Under the pieces are notes generated by a model. The model made no database searches, was not told the origin of the DNA, and worked only from the letters and a program-made list of their open reading frames with translations. Made by a program: the position numbers and the translations under genes. From Fredinandcohnia humi (GTDB taxonomy: Bacteria; Bacillota; Bacilli; Bacillales; Bacillaceae_L), in assembly GCF_001439915.1 (NCBI RefSeq), contig NZ_LMBW01000001.1:810518-874517 (forward strand): DNA of 64,000 nt, given 5' to 3'. Shown in pieces: positions 63,943 through 64,000 of the stretch. Numbering within the stretch: the stretch's first letter is position 1; every line of letters starts with the position of its first letter.

Positions 63943-64000
63943 GTGCCTATTATTACTGGATAGGCTCATGCTTTTAGTAAAGGAACTTTATTTGAATTGT

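Overview
The window is a contiguous, gene-dense stretch of chromosome from a spore-forming, low-GC Gram-positive bacterium of the Bacillaceae. Gene order follows the Bacillus subtilis mraZ-to-rpe region almost gene for gene. Spore-specific genes (spoVD, spoVE, spoIIGA, sigE, sigG), a meso-DAP-type murE (DNPR motif) and B. subtilis-like protein sequences support this. The species cannot be fixed from the sequence; a Neobacillus/Bacillus-type genus is my inference. Nearly every gene is on the + strand; only rqcH is on the - strand. No prophage, IS transposase, CRISPR array, tRNA or rRNA gene was seen.

Layout. (1) 1-20 kb is the division and cell wall (dcw) cluster: mraZ, rsmH, ftsL, pbpB, spoVD, murE, a short Mur-ligase-like ORF, mraY, murD, spoVE, murG, murB, divIB, ylxW, ylxX, sbp, ftsA, ftsZ. 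(2) 20-23 kb is the mother-cell/forespore sigma block spoIIGA-sigE-sigG, with a Spo0A-type promoter (22-bp spacer) and a sigma-F-type promoter before sigG. (3) 23-27 kb is the ylmC-ylmD-ylmE-sepF-ylmG-ylmH-divIVA cluster. (4) 27-33 kb holds an isoleucine T-box and ileS, then ylyA, lspA and ylyB. (5) 32.6-44.8 kb is the full pyrimidine operon pyrR-pyrP-pyrB-pyrC-pyrAA-pyrAB-pyrK-pyrD-pyrF-pyrE, with three PyrR attenuators. (6) 44.8-64 kb is rqcH (opposite strand), yloB, yloC, remA, gmk, rpoZ, coaBC, priA, def, fmt, rsmB, rlmN, prpC, prkC, rsgA and rpe.

How the genes work together. The dcw genes make lipid II (murE, mraY, murD, murG, murB) and build the septum (FtsZ, FtsA, SepF, DivIVA, FtsL, DivIB, PbpB). 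SpoVD and SpoVE are the sporulation transpeptidase and its SEDS partner. SpoIIGA activates pro-sigma-E. The pyr operon makes UMP from bicarbonate, glutamine and aspartate. The last block couples nucleotide supply, translation (Def, Fmt, RsmB, RlmN, RsgA), ribosome rescue (RqcH) and Ser/Thr signalling (PrkC/PrpC).

Most unusual content. A family of interspersed intergenic repeats (seven copies of 120-181 bp and four of about 30 bp that keep only the ends) punctuates the window. The long copies carry stems whose two arms change together between copies, which points to a conserved folded element. They often sit directly after intrinsic terminators, and one lies in the ileS leader between the T-box and the start codon. 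Also notable are a free-standing Mur-ligase N-terminal-like domain between murE and mraY, an Asp in place of the catalytic Glu in the PyrAA glutaminase triad, a perfect 0A box just upstream of divIVA, and three places where an extended -10 runs straight into an intrinsic-terminator hairpin.
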